Origin: Clostridia bacterium
Lineage (GTDB): Bacteria; Bacillota; Clostridia; Oscillospirales; QAKW01
DNA length: 64,000 bases
Reading direction: 5' to 3'
Assembly (NCBI GenBank): GCA_017464525.1
Contig: JAFTZM010000036.1
Coordinates: 1-64,000, forward strand
In this document: positions 63,954-64,000 of the stretch, in pieces
Position numbering within the stretch: position 1 is the stretch's first letter
How the letters are laid out: the number at the start of each line of letters is the position of its first letter
Notes under the pieces: model-generated
Told to the model about the DNA's origin: nothing
The model's database searches: none
The model's input: only the letters and a program-made list of their open reading frames with translations
Translations under genes and position numbers: made by a program

Positions 63954-63977
63954 AAAAAACGCCCGAAGGCGTTTTTT
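63954..63977 (-). terminator. terminator of the gene entering from the right edge
   Basis: AAAAAACGCC-CGAA-GGCGTTTTTT with T-runs either way; placed directly after a possible minus-strand stop. Confidence 0.8.
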
Positions 63978-64000
63978 AACCCAACATCACATCCAGCAGC
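63976..64000 (-). CDS. possible C-terminus of a gene beyond the right edge
   Basis: Minus-strand frame ends LLDVMLG then TAA (63976-63978), with a terminator overlapping the stop. Seven codons are too few for a family call, and the frame rests mainly on the terminator placement. Confidence 0.35.

Overview
The window reads as a chromosomal stretch of a Gram-positive anaerobe, most likely class Clostridia of the Bacillota and probably an Oscillospirales-type gut lineage. The signs are AGGAGG ribosome-binding sites with ATG/TTG/GTG starts, many TTGACA-17-TATAAT promoters, the rpoB-rpoC-rpsL-rpsG-fusA-tuf order, SpoVB-like/MazG/RqcP and ddl/murI/DUF1934/argS neighbourhoods, SAM-I and FMN riboswitches, several lipoproteins, and a secreted glycosidase ending in a dockerin-like domain. 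No rRNA body, phage, CRISPR array or transposase gene is visible. The genus is not determinable from the sequence alone.

Layout. 1-0.2 kb: a strong leftward promoter and a leader resembling an rRNA-operon leader. 0.2-6.8 kb: small membrane protein, murC, a terminator-bearing inverted-repeat element, then mreB, comFC, recD2 and a small membrane protein. 6.8-9.5 kb: AraC regulator facing an orphan solute-binding lipoprotein. 9.5-24 kb: metK with a SAM-I riboswitch, ribU with an FMN riboswitch, and the leftward tuf-fusA-rpsG-rpsL-rpoC-rpoB block. 24-26.3 kb: lipoprotein, 276-bp repeat, anti-sigma-like protein and ECF sigma factor. 26.3-31.6 kb: rplS, then an overlapping leftward operon for cell-wall D-amino acids and ArgRS. 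31.6-35.9 kb (rightward): tadA, a candidate structured RNA with an 80-nt tandem repeat, zinc-ribbon protein, SpoVB-like flippase, mazG, hup, rqcP. 35.9-40.2 kb (leftward): nuclease-like lipoprotein, ABC-F protein, acetyltransferase, ClpP/TepA-like protease. 40.3-41.1 kb: four tRNAs and a hairpin-rich non-coding island. 41.1-52.5 kb is the most accessory part: HAD phosphatase, a Gfo/Idh/MocA (GH109-like) enzyme, an AraC regulator divergent from an overlapping four-gene cytosolic operon (metallo-beta-lactamase fold, GH16, GH39-like, SDR), a large GH97 dockerin-like protein and a third AraC regulator. 52.5-64 kb (mostly leftward): isochorismatase-like hydrolase, M20 peptidase, CarD, Cys-rich protein, HD nucleotidase, clpX, clpP, a second 276-bp repeat, tig, metallophosphoesterase, DUF1540 protein, M19 dipeptidase, YraN, rnhB, rbgA, lepB and a hotdog thioesterase.

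How it fits together. Most of the window is housekeeping: envelope precursor synthesis (murC, ddl, murI, SpoVB-like), shape (mreB), transcription and translation, protein folding and turnover (tig, clpP, clpX), and secretion (lepB). The 41-52 kb block looks like an inducible glycan-use locus. I infer that the secreted GH97 enzyme acts outside the cell and that the cytosolic GH16, GH39-like and oxidoreductase proteins finish the oligosaccharides inside; no transporter is encoded beside them.

The least explained features are non-coding: a 276-bp TA-flanked repeat present twice, which supplies the last codons and stop of the gene it abuts; an 80-nt tandem hairpin module behind an extended -10 promoter; a chain of mini-hairpins after the tRNAs; and several long palindromes at divergent promoters.
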